From the NCBI GenBank assembly GCA_012270635.1, contig JAAXHX010000123.1, positions 1 to 13,260 on the forward strand: a stretch of DNA of 13,260 nt. Direction: 5' to 3'. The position numbers were made by a program, and so were the translations under genes. Below the pieces are notes generated by a model. That model was not told the DNA's origin. It did no database searches and worked only from the letters and a program-made list of their open reading frames with translations. This document shows positions 1 through 6,813 of this stretch, one piece after another. Source of the stretch: Dehalococcoidia bacterium (GTDB lineage: Bacteria > Chloroflexota > Dehalococcoidia > Plut-88900). Position 1 is the first letter of the stretch. Every line of letters begins with the position of its first letter.

Positions 1-600
1 CCGAAGGACGAGGACGAGCTCCAGCACCTCCTCTACACCGCAGTCCAGCACAAGGGCCCGACGGCCCTGCGGTACCCGCGGGGCTCGGGATACGGCGTGC
101 CCCTGGCGTCGGACCTGCGCCTCGTGGAGATAGGCACGGGCGAAGAGCTCAGGGAAGGCAAGGACCTGACCATCATCGCCATCGGCTCGATGGTGTATCC
201 TGCACTGGATGCGGCGGATGCCCTGGCCGCCGAGGGCGTGGAATGCGCGGTCCTCAACGCCCGATTCATAAACCCGCTGGACGAGAAGCTGATACTCGAC
301 AGCGTCGCGAAGACGGGCCGGGCCGTCACCGTGGAAGAGCACATGATAAGCGGCGGCTTCGGGGCCCGGGCACTGGCGCTGATAGAAAAGGCGATGCCCA
401 AGGGGGCGAAGGTCAAGACACTCGGGGTGCCTGACAGGTTCATCGAGCATGGGGTGAGGTCGGAACTGCTGGAGATGCTGGGGCTCACGGCGGAAGGCAT
501 CGCAGGTTCCATAAAAGAGAGCTTCCCCGAGCTGTTTTCGAAGGGCTCGAGGCAACGGACGATGGCGAAGACGGGGCGGAACGCCAACCCGTCCCGGTGA
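1..600 (+). CDS. dxs: 1-deoxy-D-xylulose-5-phosphate synthase, C-terminal part (5' end outside window)
   Basis: The last 199 residues of a DXS. The enzyme condenses pyruvate with glyceraldehyde 3-phosphate, using thiamine diphosphate, to make DXP, the entry to the cytosolic MEP isoprenoid pathway. The frame is open from base 1, so the gene is cut by the window edge, not truncated in nature. Visible are the end of the pyrimidine-binding domain, with the DXS-typical RYPRGSGYGV at visible residues 24-33, and then the transketolase C-terminal domain with VEEHMISGGFGA and the GVPDRFIEHG stretch near the end. A basic tail of about 20 residues (FSKGSRQRTMAKTGRN...) follows the domain and looks disordered. 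The stop is 16 bases before a polyprenyl synthase gene. In known hopanoid clusters, for example that of Streptomyces coelicolor, a dxs copy also sits with a polyprenyl synthase, shc, hpnG and hpnH, so this copy probably feeds hopanoid synthesis. Family assignment is secure; whether it is the only dxs in the genome cannot be told. Confidence 0.95.
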   Translation, partial: PKDEDELQHLLYTAVQHKGPTALRYPRGSGYGVPLASDLRLVEIGTGEELREGKDLTIIAIGSMVYPALDAADALAAEGVECAVLNARFINPLDEKLILDSVAKTGRAVTVEEHMISGGFGARALALIEKAMPKGAKVKTLGVPDRFIEHGVRSELLEMLGLTAEGIAGSIKESFPELFSKGSRQRTMAKTGRNANPSR

Positions 601-616
601 GGACTTTCCGGAGACT

Positions 617-1642
617 ATGACGCTTCCCGCAGTCTTCGACACCTACAAGGAATCTCTCGACGCAACGCTGAGGTCGGCCTTTGAGGGCCGGGACCTGGGC
701 ATCTACCAGATGCAGCGCTATCACCTGGGCTGGATCGACGCCGAGGGTCGGCCCTCCAACGGGCAGGGCAAGGGACTCAGGCCCATGATGTGCCTCCTCG
801 CGTGCCAGGCCGCGGGCGGCGACTGGCGAAAGGCCCTCTCCTCCGCCGCCGCCCTGGAGCTGGTCCACAATTTCTCTCTGATCCACGACGACATCCAGGA
901 CGGGGACATCCAGCGCCGACACCGGGACACGGTATGGCACAAGTGGGGCCTGGCCCAGGGCATCAACGCGGGCGACTCCATGAGGGGGCTGGCCGCTCTG
1001 ACGCTGGTCAAGGGGGCCAATTCCTCCCATTCGGCGAGCCAGGTCCGGCTGGCGGTCGAGGGGCTGGAGTCGGCGTCCCTGGAGATGATCGAGGGGCAGT
1101 TTCTGGACATCACCTACGAGCGGGACACCTCGGTGACCACGGAGCAGTACCTAGACATGATCGGTAGGAAGACGGGGGCGCTGTTCGGCTGCTCCTTCTA
1201 CCTGGGCGCACTGTTGGCCGGATGCGACGGGGAGACGGTCGACTCGTGGCGGCGGTTCGGGTTGGACATGGGCCTGGTCTTCCAGATACGGGACGACGTC
1301 CTGGGGGTCTGGGGCGACGAGGACCGGCTTGGGAAACCCATAGCCTCGGACATCAGGCGCAAGAAGATGTGTCTGCCCGTCGTCTACGCCCTGCAGTCGA
1401 CGCAAGGGGCCGACCAAGACGCGATGCAAGAGATATACGGAAGTGGCGACCCCGCCAATGAAGAAGAGGTGGACGCGGTGCTCTCCGTGCTGCGAAGAAT
1501 CGGGGCGAAGGACTACTGCCAGGGCCTGGCCGCCGAGCACAAGGACTCGGCGATGCGCCGCCTGGACGCCCTGAATCTCGCCGGGGAGATGGACGCCCAG
1601 CTGAGGGGGTTGGCCGCATTCTTCCTGGAAAGGGAGCATTAG
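617..1642 (+). CDS. Polyprenyl diphosphate synthase (FPP/GGPP synthase family)
   Basis: A 341-residue trans-prenyltransferase that elongates DMAPP/GPP with IPP, here presumably to provide farnesyl diphosphate for squalene. The first Asp-rich motif is DDIQD at residues 91-95, preceded by the usual ELVHNFSLIH. The GKGLRP segment (51-56) matches the IPP-binding region. The second motif is DDVLG at 226-230, followed by GDEDRLGKP and a basic KK at 249-250. The fifth residue of the second motif is Gly instead of Asp, a variant I associate with actinobacterial-type homologues. The first motif lacks the two-residue insertion of classical bacterial FPP synthases and has Phe (86) five residues upstream, so product length is ambiguous between C15 and C20. 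The ATG at 617 follows GGAG in the 16-base gap after dxs. The stop is 2 bases before hpnH, indicating one operon. Confidence 0.95.
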   Translation: MTLPAVFDTYKESLDATLRSAFEGRDLGIYQMQRYHLGWIDAEGRPSNGQGKGLRPMMCLLACQAAGGDWRKALSSAAALELVHNFSLIHDDIQDGDIQRRHRDTVWHKWGLAQGINAGDSMRGLAALTLVKGANSSHSASQVRLAVEGLESASLEMIEGQFLDITYERDTSVTTEQYLDMIGRKTGALFGCSFYLGALLAGCDGETVDSWRRFGLDMGLVFQIRDDVLGVWGDEDRLGKPIASDIRRKKMCLPVVYALQSTQGADQDAMQEIYGSGDPANEEEVDAVLSVLRRIGAKDYCQGLAAEHKDSAMRRLDALNLAGEMDAQLRGLAAFFLEREH

Positions 1643-1644
1643 CC

Positions 1645-2667
1645 ATGGGCGTACCCTTCTCCCAGATGATGACGGTCTCGGGCCACGTGCTCAAGCAGAA
1701 GCTGATGCGGCGGAAGCGCTACCCCCTGGTCCTGATGCTGGAGGTGCTGTTCAAGTGCAACTTGGCCTGCGCAGGCTGCGGCAAGATCCAGTACCCGGCG
1801 CAGATCCTGAAGAAGCGGCTCACCGTAGAGCAGTGTCTCGGGGCAGTGGAGGAGTGCGGCGCGCCGATAGTGAGCATCCCGGGCGGCGAGCCCCTGCTCT
1901 ACCCGGAGATCGGCGAGCTGGTGGAAGAGCTGGTCCGTCGGAAGAAGTACGTGTACCTGTGCACCAACGCCATTCTCCTCAAGAAGAAGCTGGACGAGGG
2001 GCTGTTCAAACCCTCCAAGTACCTCACCTTCAGCATCCACCTGGACGGCCTGAGGGAAGAGCACGACGAGGCGGTGTGCCAGGACGGGGTTTACGACAAG
2101 GCAGTGGGGGCCATAAGGCACGCCCTGTCCCTCGGGTACCGGGTCACGACGAACACCACCCTGTTCGACGGGGCCCAGCCCCTGAGGGTGCGCCAGTTCT
2201 TCGACGAGATGACCGAGTTGGGGGTGGAGGGCATGATGCTGTCCCCCGGCTACAGCTACTCCAAGGCCCCGGACCAGGAGCACTTCCTGCGGAAGCAGAA
2301 TACCAACCGCCTCTTCTCCGAAATCTTCAGGGAAAAGAAGAAGGGGTGGAGGTTCAACCAGTCACCCCTCTTTCTGCAGTTCCTGATGGGCAAGCAGGAC
2401 TACGAATGCACCCCCTGGGGAAATCCCACCTACAACGTCTTCGGGTGGCAGAGGCCGTGCTACCTGTTGCAGGAAGGCTACGCCCACAGCTTCAAGCAGC
2501 TGCTGGAAGAGACCAGGTGGGAGGACTACGGCAAGGCCAGCGGCAACCCCAAGTGCAAGGACTGCATGGTCCACTCGGGGTTCGAGGCCACGGCGGTCGA
2601 CAAGACGTTCACAAGCTGGAAGGGTTTCAAAGGCTCCGTAGCAGCCACCATTTCCGGCAAGCTCTAG
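1645..2667 (+). CDS. hpnH: Adenosyl-hopene transferase HpnH (radical SAM)
   Basis: A 340-residue radical SAM protein that joins the 5'-deoxyadenosyl group of S-adenosylmethionine to diploptene, giving adenosylhopane, the first step of hopanoid side-chain building. The iron-sulfur motif CxxxCxxC is C38, C42 and C45 in CNLACAGC, followed by the family-typical GKIQYP. GGEP at 80-83 is the SAM-binding motif. A C-terminal CKDCMVHSGFE (C304, C307) is also characteristic of the family. The N-terminal VPFSQ...VLKQKL...RKRYPLVLMLE reads like known HpnH proteins, and length matches the family. The ATG at 1645 is 2 bases after the preceding stop, with GGAAAGGGAG upstream as ribosome site. It sits two genes ahead of hpnG, the next enzyme of the pathway. 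Identification is firm. Confidence 0.97.
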   Translation: MGVPFSQMMTVSGHVLKQKLMRRKRYPLVLMLEVLFKCNLACAGCGKIQYPAQILKKRLTVEQCLGAVEECGAPIVSIPGGEPLLYPEIGELVEELVRRKKYVYLCTNAILLKKKLDEGLFKPSKYLTFSIHLDGLREEHDEAVCQDGVYDKAVGAIRHALSLGYRVTTNTTLFDGAQPLRVRQFFDEMTELGVEGMMLSPGYSYSKAPDQEHFLRKQNTNRLFSEIFREKKKGWRFNQSPLFLQFLMGKQDYECTPWGNPTYNVFGWQRPCYLLQEGYAHSFKQLLEETRWEDYGKASGNPKCKDCMVHSGFEATAVDKTFTSWKGFKGSVAATISGKL

Positions 2668-2692
2668 CCCCGGGTCAAAGGGGTCTGTTTAC

Positions 2693-3055
2693 ATGGCGGA
2701 ACAGAAATCGCTGGAGGGCTGGGCGCCGACCCTCGACGACAGAATGACCATCGAGCAGGTCATCGAGTTGGCCTTCGACTATCGCGGCAACACGACCATC
2801 GTGAAGACCGACGGCTCGTCCGTCGAGGGCTACATATTCAACCGGTCTGCGGAGGGCAGAGACCCGTTCCTGGAGTACTTCGACACGTCGGGGGGCGGAC
2901 CCTTCACCCTGCCCTACTCCCAAATAGCCAGCGTGGAATTCACGGGTAAGGACACCGCCGCAGGAAAGTCCTGGGAGGCATGGCAGCGAAGGAAGGCAGA
3001 AGCAAAGGCCCGGGCCGCCGAGAAAGAGGCCGGAGAAGGGAGCCCGGCGTGCTAG
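2693..3055 (+). CDS. Small conserved-looking protein of unknown function between hpnH and hpnG
   Basis: A 120-residue protein I do not recognise as a named family. The start ATG (2693) lies 25 bases after hpnH with AAAGGGG upstream. Residues 1-25 are a polar leader (LEGWAPTLDDRMTIEQVIELAF). Residues 26-90 read as a small beta-rich domain (GNTTIVKTDGSSVEGYIFN, then FLEYFD, FTLPYSQIASVEFTG), with the alternating pattern of an Sm-like or SH3-like barrel. The DG-x(3)-EGYI step and the closing I-x-S-V-x-F strand fit that shape. Residues 98-120 are a charged Lys/Arg/Ala/Glu tail, probably helical. There is no signal peptide or membrane segment, so it is cytosolic. Its 3' end overlaps the hpnG start by 7 bases, which argues it is expressed and works with the hopanoid enzymes. 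The fold is inference from the residue pattern; the function is unknown. Confidence 0.8.
   Translation: MAEQKSLEGWAPTLDDRMTIEQVIELAFDYRGNTTIVKTDGSSVEGYIFNRSAEGRDPFLEYFDTSGGGPFTLPYSQIASVEFTGKDTAAGKSWEAWQRRKAEAKARAAEKEAGEGSPAC
3032..3040 (+). promoter_or_regulatory. Ribosome binding site that sets the hpnG start
   Basis: GGAGAAGGG lies 8 bases before GTG 3049 and inside the end of the preceding gene. It supports the GTG as the hpnG start over an in-frame ATG at 2980, which would add a 23-residue Arg/Lys/Gly-rich leader not expected for this family. Confidence 0.7.
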
Positions 3056-3774
3056 CGGTGTTGACCGCCATGCCGAGGGAAGCTTCCTCCTTCGCCAAGG
3101 CGATCAAGGCGTCGCCGATGAGGGGCGGCAGAGGAGGGACAGGGACGCTCATCTCCACGGTGGGCATAGGCGCGGAAGGGGCGGAGAGGGTGGTATCTGA
3201 GTTGGTCGGTGAGCACGGGGTGACGGAGGTGCTGGCCCTCGGGTATGCGGGCGCGGCGTCGGCGGGGCTCAGGCCCGGGGACCTGGTCCTGGGCGCCGAG
3301 ACCTGCCTCGTGAGCGACCCCGCCATAGCCGAGACCCGACCCGATGCCATCTCCCTAGATCCGGGTCTGCTGGCAAGGGCGGAATCAGCGCTCTCACGGT
3401 CCGGGGTTCGCTATCGAATCGGAAAAATCGGGACGGCCTCGCGGGTTATCACCGAGCCGGGTGAGAAGAAGCGGTTGGGCGAGGGGATCGGGGTGCAGGC
3501 CCTGGATATGGAGACCTACCACCTGGCGGAGGCCGTCTCCCGCTATGGAACGCCCTTTCTCGCCGTCAGGGCCATATTGGACCCGGTGGAAGCAAGGCTC
3601 CCCGATGGGCTGGACGCCTTATATGAGAACGGGCGGTTTTCGGCGGCGCGGGGAGTTGCCTACGCCGTGAAGCATCCCGGCGATACATGGCGGCTGCCGG
3701 GCCTTGGGCTGAAGGCCCGGGCGGCGGACAGGGCTCTCAACGCATTTATGAGGAGCTTTCTATTTGTCAACTAG
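3049..3774 (+). CDS. hpnG: HpnG-type adenosylhopane nucleoside phosphorylase
   Basis: A 241-residue member of the purine nucleoside phosphorylase / MTA nucleosidase superfamily. In hopanoid producers HpnG removes adenine from adenosylhopane, leaving a phosphorylated ribosylhopane. The N-terminus runs straight into the first Rossmann-like strand (LAVLTAMPREA, residues 2-12). GYAGA at 65-69 is the nucleobase/phosphate-site glycine loop, and LDMET at 152-156 matches the DMES/DMET motif that grips the ribose. The later RAILDPVEARLPD (174-186) occupies the position of the catalytic-Asp loop, with D177 the likely general acid. I chose GTG 3049 because it has a strong ribosome site 8 bases upstream and gives a normal N-terminus. 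It overlaps the previous gene by 7 bases. The context (hpnH upstream, hpnA and shc downstream) supports HpnG over a housekeeping MTA/SAH nucleosidase. Confidence 0.88.
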   Translation: MLAVLTAMPREASSFAKAIKASPMRGGRGGTGTLISTVGIGAEGAERVVSELVGEHGVTEVLALGYAGAASAGLRPGDLVLGAETCLVSDPAIAETRPDAISLDPGLLARAESALSRSGVRYRIGKIGTASRVITEPGEKKRLGEGIGVQALDMETYHLAEAVSRYGTPFLAVRAILDPVEARLPDGLDALYENGRFSAARGVAYAVKHPGDTWRLPGLGLKARAADRALNAFMRSFLFVN

Positions 3775-3810
3775 ACCAACCGACAGAGCAATCATGGAGT
3801 TGAGAGAGTC

Positions 3811-4809
3811 TTGAAAGCCCTGGTCACGGGGGCCACGGGATTTATCGGGGGCAACCTGGTAAGGGAACTCCTGAAGGACGGGCACGACGTCCGGGCGCTG
3901 TGCCGCCCGAAGGCGGATAGGTCGATGCTGCGAGGCCTGGACGTGGAGATACTCACCGGAGACTTGAGGGACCGGGCCTCGTTGGCCTGGGCGGTGGAGG
4001 GTCGGGAGGCGGTGTTTCACACGGCGGCGCTGTACAGCCTATGGAGCCCCGACCCAAGAAACTTCATCAAGACCAACGTGGACGGTACGGTTAACATCCT
4101 GGAGGCGGCCATGGAAGGGTCGGTCAGCAGGGTGGTGTACACGAGCACGGCCTCAGTGTTCGGGCACTGGAAGGGCGGGCCGGTCCCCAACGAGCGCTCC
4201 ACCTGCTCCCTGGAAGAGATAGCGGACGGCTACCATCGGTCAAAGTTCTTGGCGGAAGCGCAAGCGCTGGACTTCTGCAAACGGGGGTTGGACATGGTGG
4301 TGGTGAATCCCACGGCGCCCATCGGGCCCTGGGACCCGAAGCCGACGCCCACGGGCCGCATAGTCCTGGACTTCATCAGGGGACGCATGCCGGCGTACAT
4401 AGACACGGGGATCAACATTGTGGACGTGCGGGACGTGGCCCGGGGTCACATCTTGGCATACGAAAAGGGCCGCACCGGCGAGAGATACATCCTGGGCAAC
4501 CGCAACCTGACCTTGAAAGAGCTTTTCGGGGCGTTGGCTGACGTGACGGGGATGTCGGCGCCGAGGGTGAGGCTTCCCTACGGCCTGGCGATGACCCTGG
4601 CCCAGGTGGACCACCTGCTGTCGGTGAAGCTGCTGAGCAAGCAGCCCCGGATACCCCTGGCCGGGGTCAGGATGGCCCGACACCCAATGTACTTTGACGG
4701 CTCCAAGGCCGTATCCGAGCTCGGAATGCCCCAGACTCCGTTGGAGACGCCGCTGCGTGACGCCGTATCCTGGTTCCGCAATCGGGGACCGTTGGGGGTG
4801 GCGGCGTGA
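3811..4809 (+). CDS. hpnA: Hopanoid-associated NAD-dependent epimerase/dehydratase HpnA
   Basis: A 332-residue extended short-chain dehydrogenase. The N-terminal GATGFIGG (residues 7-14) is the NAD(P)-binding Gly motif, and DLRD at 51-54 follows the second strand. The catalytic set is TSTAS (111-115) with Y141-x3-K145 in GYHRSKFLAE. Overall sequence flow (ALCRPKADRSML, FHTAALYSLW, NPTAPIGPWDPKPTPTGRI) is that of HpnA, the hopanoid-associated sugar epimerase. Its exact substrate is not established; a role on the sugar-derived side chain or in handling ribosylhopane is plausible. The start is TTG 3811 with GGAG at 3796-3799; the encoded MKALVTGATG is a perfect family N-terminus, so an upstream start is unlikely. 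The stop TGA overlaps the shc start GTG (GTGA, 4806-4809), implying translational coupling. Confidence 0.92.
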   Translation: MKALVTGATGFIGGNLVRELLKDGHDVRALCRPKADRSMLRGLDVEILTGDLRDRASLAWAVEGREAVFHTAALYSLWSPDPRNFIKTNVDGTVNILEAAMEGSVSRVVYTSTASVFGHWKGGPVPNERSTCSLEEIADGYHRSKFLAEAQALDFCKRGLDMVVVNPTAPIGPWDPKPTPTGRIVLDFIRGRMPAYIDTGINIVDVRDVARGHILAYEKGRTGERYILGNRNLTLKELFGALADVTGMSAPRVRLPYGLAMTLAQVDHLLSVKLLSKQPRIPLAGVRMARHPMYFDGSKAVSELGMPQTPLETPLRDAVSWFRNRGPLGVAA

Positions 4810-6809
4810 GACAGAGGACCTCGGAAGTGCGGCGCTTCCACGTCGGGGGGCGGGCCAACGGCAAGGCAGGCCTTCGGGTCGACGGGAAGGCCAAAGGCCG
4901 GGAGAGGGGAGTCGCGGACGGGCGGGCATTGGAGTCGGCGATCAGGAGTTGCCAGGACTACTTGCTGAACACGCAATACGGGGAGGGGTATTGGTGGGGC
5001 GAGCTGGAGTCCAATGCCACCATTACCGCCGAATACCTGATGCTCACCCACTTCCTGGGCATCGGCGAAAAGCGTCGGTGGGCGCAGGTGGCCCGACACC
5101 TACTGAACTGCCAGAGGGAAGACGGCACGTGGAGCGTCTACTACGACGGCCCCGGAGACCTCAACGTCACGGTGGAGGCCTATTTCGCCCTGAAGCTGGC
5201 CGGCCTACCCGCCGATGAGCCCCGCATGGCCCGGGCCCGAGACTTCATCCTCTCCGAGGGCGGGCTGCCGAAGGTGCGCAACTTCACGAAGATATGGCTG
5301 GCCATGCTCGGGGAGTGGAACTGGAACGCCATCCCCGCCATGCCACCGGAGATGTTCCTCCTGCCAACGTGGTTCCCGTTCAACATCTACGAGTTTTCCT
5401 CCTGGGCCCGGGGCACGATAGTGCCCATGACCATAATCATGAACAAGAGACCCGTGCGCCCCGTTCCCGACTACGCCCGGATAACCGAGCTGATTCCTCC
5501 CGGGACGGGACGGCTCAGCTACACGGTCCGGGGCGAACCCGGGCTGGTCAGCTGGAAACGAGCATTCATGGGGCTGGACAGGATGTTCAAGATCGGGGAC
5601 AAGTGGCCCCTGCGCCCGACCCGGGCCTTGGCCATCAAGAAAGCGGAGGAGTGGATCCTAGACCACCAGGAGAACAACGGCGCCTGGGCCGGCATCCAGC
5701 CTCCCTGGGTCTATTCCCTCATCGCACTGGACTGCCTCGGGTACCCGGTGGAGCATCCCGTCATGGCCAAGGGGCTGGAGGCGTTCAACACCTTCGGGAT
5801 AGAGGAGGAGGACACCTTCAGGACCCAGTCGTGCATCAGCCCGGTGTGGGACACGGCGTGGGTCGTGATCGCCCTGGAGGAGTCGGGGTTGTCCCGGCAG
5901 CACCCGGCGATGGTGCGAGCAGGGGAGTGGCTGCTGGAAGAGCAGATCATGAAGGAGGGAGACTGGGCGGTGAAGAGCCCGGGGCTGAAGCCGGGGGGCT
6001 GGGCCTTCGAGTTCGACAACGAGTGGTACCCGGATATCGACGATGCGGCGGAGGTGGCCATAGCCCTAACGAAAGTCGTGCTGGACCCCATCGCCGGCGA
6101 ACGGGCCATCACGCGGGGCATAGAGTGGATCATGGGGATGCAGAGCCGAAACGGCGGGTGGGGCGCCTTCGACAAGAACAACACCCGCACCCTGGTCACC
6201 CAGATTCCCTTCTGTGACTTCGGCGAGGTCATAGACCCGCCGAGCGTCGACGTGACGGCCCACATCCTGGAGCTTCTCGGACTGCGGGGTTTGACCCCGG
6301 AGTCTGACCGCCGGATCGCCGCCGGGCTGAGGTACATCAAGGATGAGCAGGAAGAGGACGGGGCATGGTTCGGGCGGTGGGGTGTCAACTACGTCTATGG
6401 CACCGGAGCGGTGCTCCCTGCGCTCGAGGCCCTGGGCGAGGACATGAGCAGCCCCTACGTCCGAAAGGCGGTGGAGTGGCTCAAGGCACGCCAGAACGAG
6501 GACGGCGGCTGGGGGGAAACCTGCGCCTCCTATGACAACCCCTCTCTGAGAGGTCGGGGGGCGAGCACGGCTTCCCAGACGTCCTGGGCATTGCTGGGCC
6601 TCATCTCCGCCAACGAGGCCGAGAGCCCCGAGGCGCGCAGGGGCATAGAGCACCTGCTGGCGACGCAGGGCCCGGACGGGACGTGGCCCGAGGACCACTT
6701 CACGGGCACTGGATTCCCCAGGGACTTCATGATCAAGTACCACATGTACCGGGTCTACTTCCCCCTCCTGGCGCTGGGGCGCTACCGCCGGACCCTCAAC
6801 GGGGGCTAA
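4806..6809 (+). CDS. shc: Squalene-hopene cyclase
   Basis: A 667-residue cyclase that folds squalene into hopene/hopanol on the inner face of the membrane. The catalytic acid motif DxDD is DIDD at 410-413, inside GGWAFEFDNEWYPDIDD. Six QW repeats (Q-x3-G-x-W) end at W109, W294, W452, W521, W569 and W627. The stretches GYWWGELE (61-68), SWARGTIVPM (199-208) and GRWGVNYVYGTG (523-534) are hallmark SHC segments. The residue after DxDD is Ala (DIDDAA) where the family normally has Thr (DxDDTA). The first 40 residues are Arg/Lys/Gly-rich and probably disordered. GTG 4806, overlapping the hpnA stop, is the most economical start, but GTG 4827 would shorten the leader by seven residues. It ends 4 bases before a squalene-synthase-type gene, which presumably makes its substrate. 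Identification is essentially certain. Confidence 0.98.
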   Translation: MRQRTSEVRRFHVGGRANGKAGLRVDGKAKGRERGVADGRALESAIRSCQDYLLNTQYGEGYWWGELESNATITAEYLMLTHFLGIGEKRRWAQVARHLLNCQREDGTWSVYYDGPGDLNVTVEAYFALKLAGLPADEPRMARARDFILSEGGLPKVRNFTKIWLAMLGEWNWNAIPAMPPEMFLLPTWFPFNIYEFSSWARGTIVPMTIIMNKRPVRPVPDYARITELIPPGTGRLSYTVRGEPGLVSWKRAFMGLDRMFKIGDKWPLRPTRALAIKKAEEWILDHQENNGAWAGIQPPWVYSLIALDCLGYPVEHPVMAKGLEAFNTFGIEEEDTFRTQSCISPVWDTAWVVIALEESGLSRQHPAMVRAGEWLLEEQIMKEGDWAVKSPGLKPGGWAFEFDNEWYPDIDDAAEVAIALTKVVLDPIAGERAITRGIEWIMGMQSRNGGWGAFDKNNTRTLVTQIPFCDFGEVIDPPSVDVTAHILELLGLRGLTPESDRRIAAGLRYIKDEQEEDGAWFGRWGVNYVYGTGAVLPALEALGEDMSSPYVRKAVEWLKARQNEDGGWGETCASYDNPSLRGRGASTASQTSWALLGLISANEAESPEARRGIEHLLATQGPDGTWPEDHFTGTGFPRDFMIKYHMYRVYFPLLALGRYRRTLNGG

Positions 6810-6813
6810 AGCC

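Noticed and set aside
2980..3048. ATG 2980 as the start of hpnG, giving a 23-residue longer protein.
   Set aside because: The added leader is Arg/Lys/Gly-rich, lies inside the upstream gene and is unlike the family; GTG 3049 has a strong ribosome site.
3697..3720. Perfect 9-bp hairpin (CCGGGCCTT / AAGGCCCGG) near the end of hpnG.
   Set aside because: It lies well inside the coding frame and has no T-run; in GC-rich DNA such pairs arise by chance.
3794..3814. Six-codon reading frame MELRES whose stop overlaps the hpnA TTG start, resembling a leader peptide.
   Set aside because: Far too short to judge, and the encoded residues show no run of one amino acid or attenuator-like hairpin; probably chance.
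5294..6217. Long alternative-frame open stretch inside the cyclase gene.
   Set aside because: Its Arg/Gly/Pro/His-rich translation is the typical shadow of a GC-rich coding sequence; the cyclase frame is certain.
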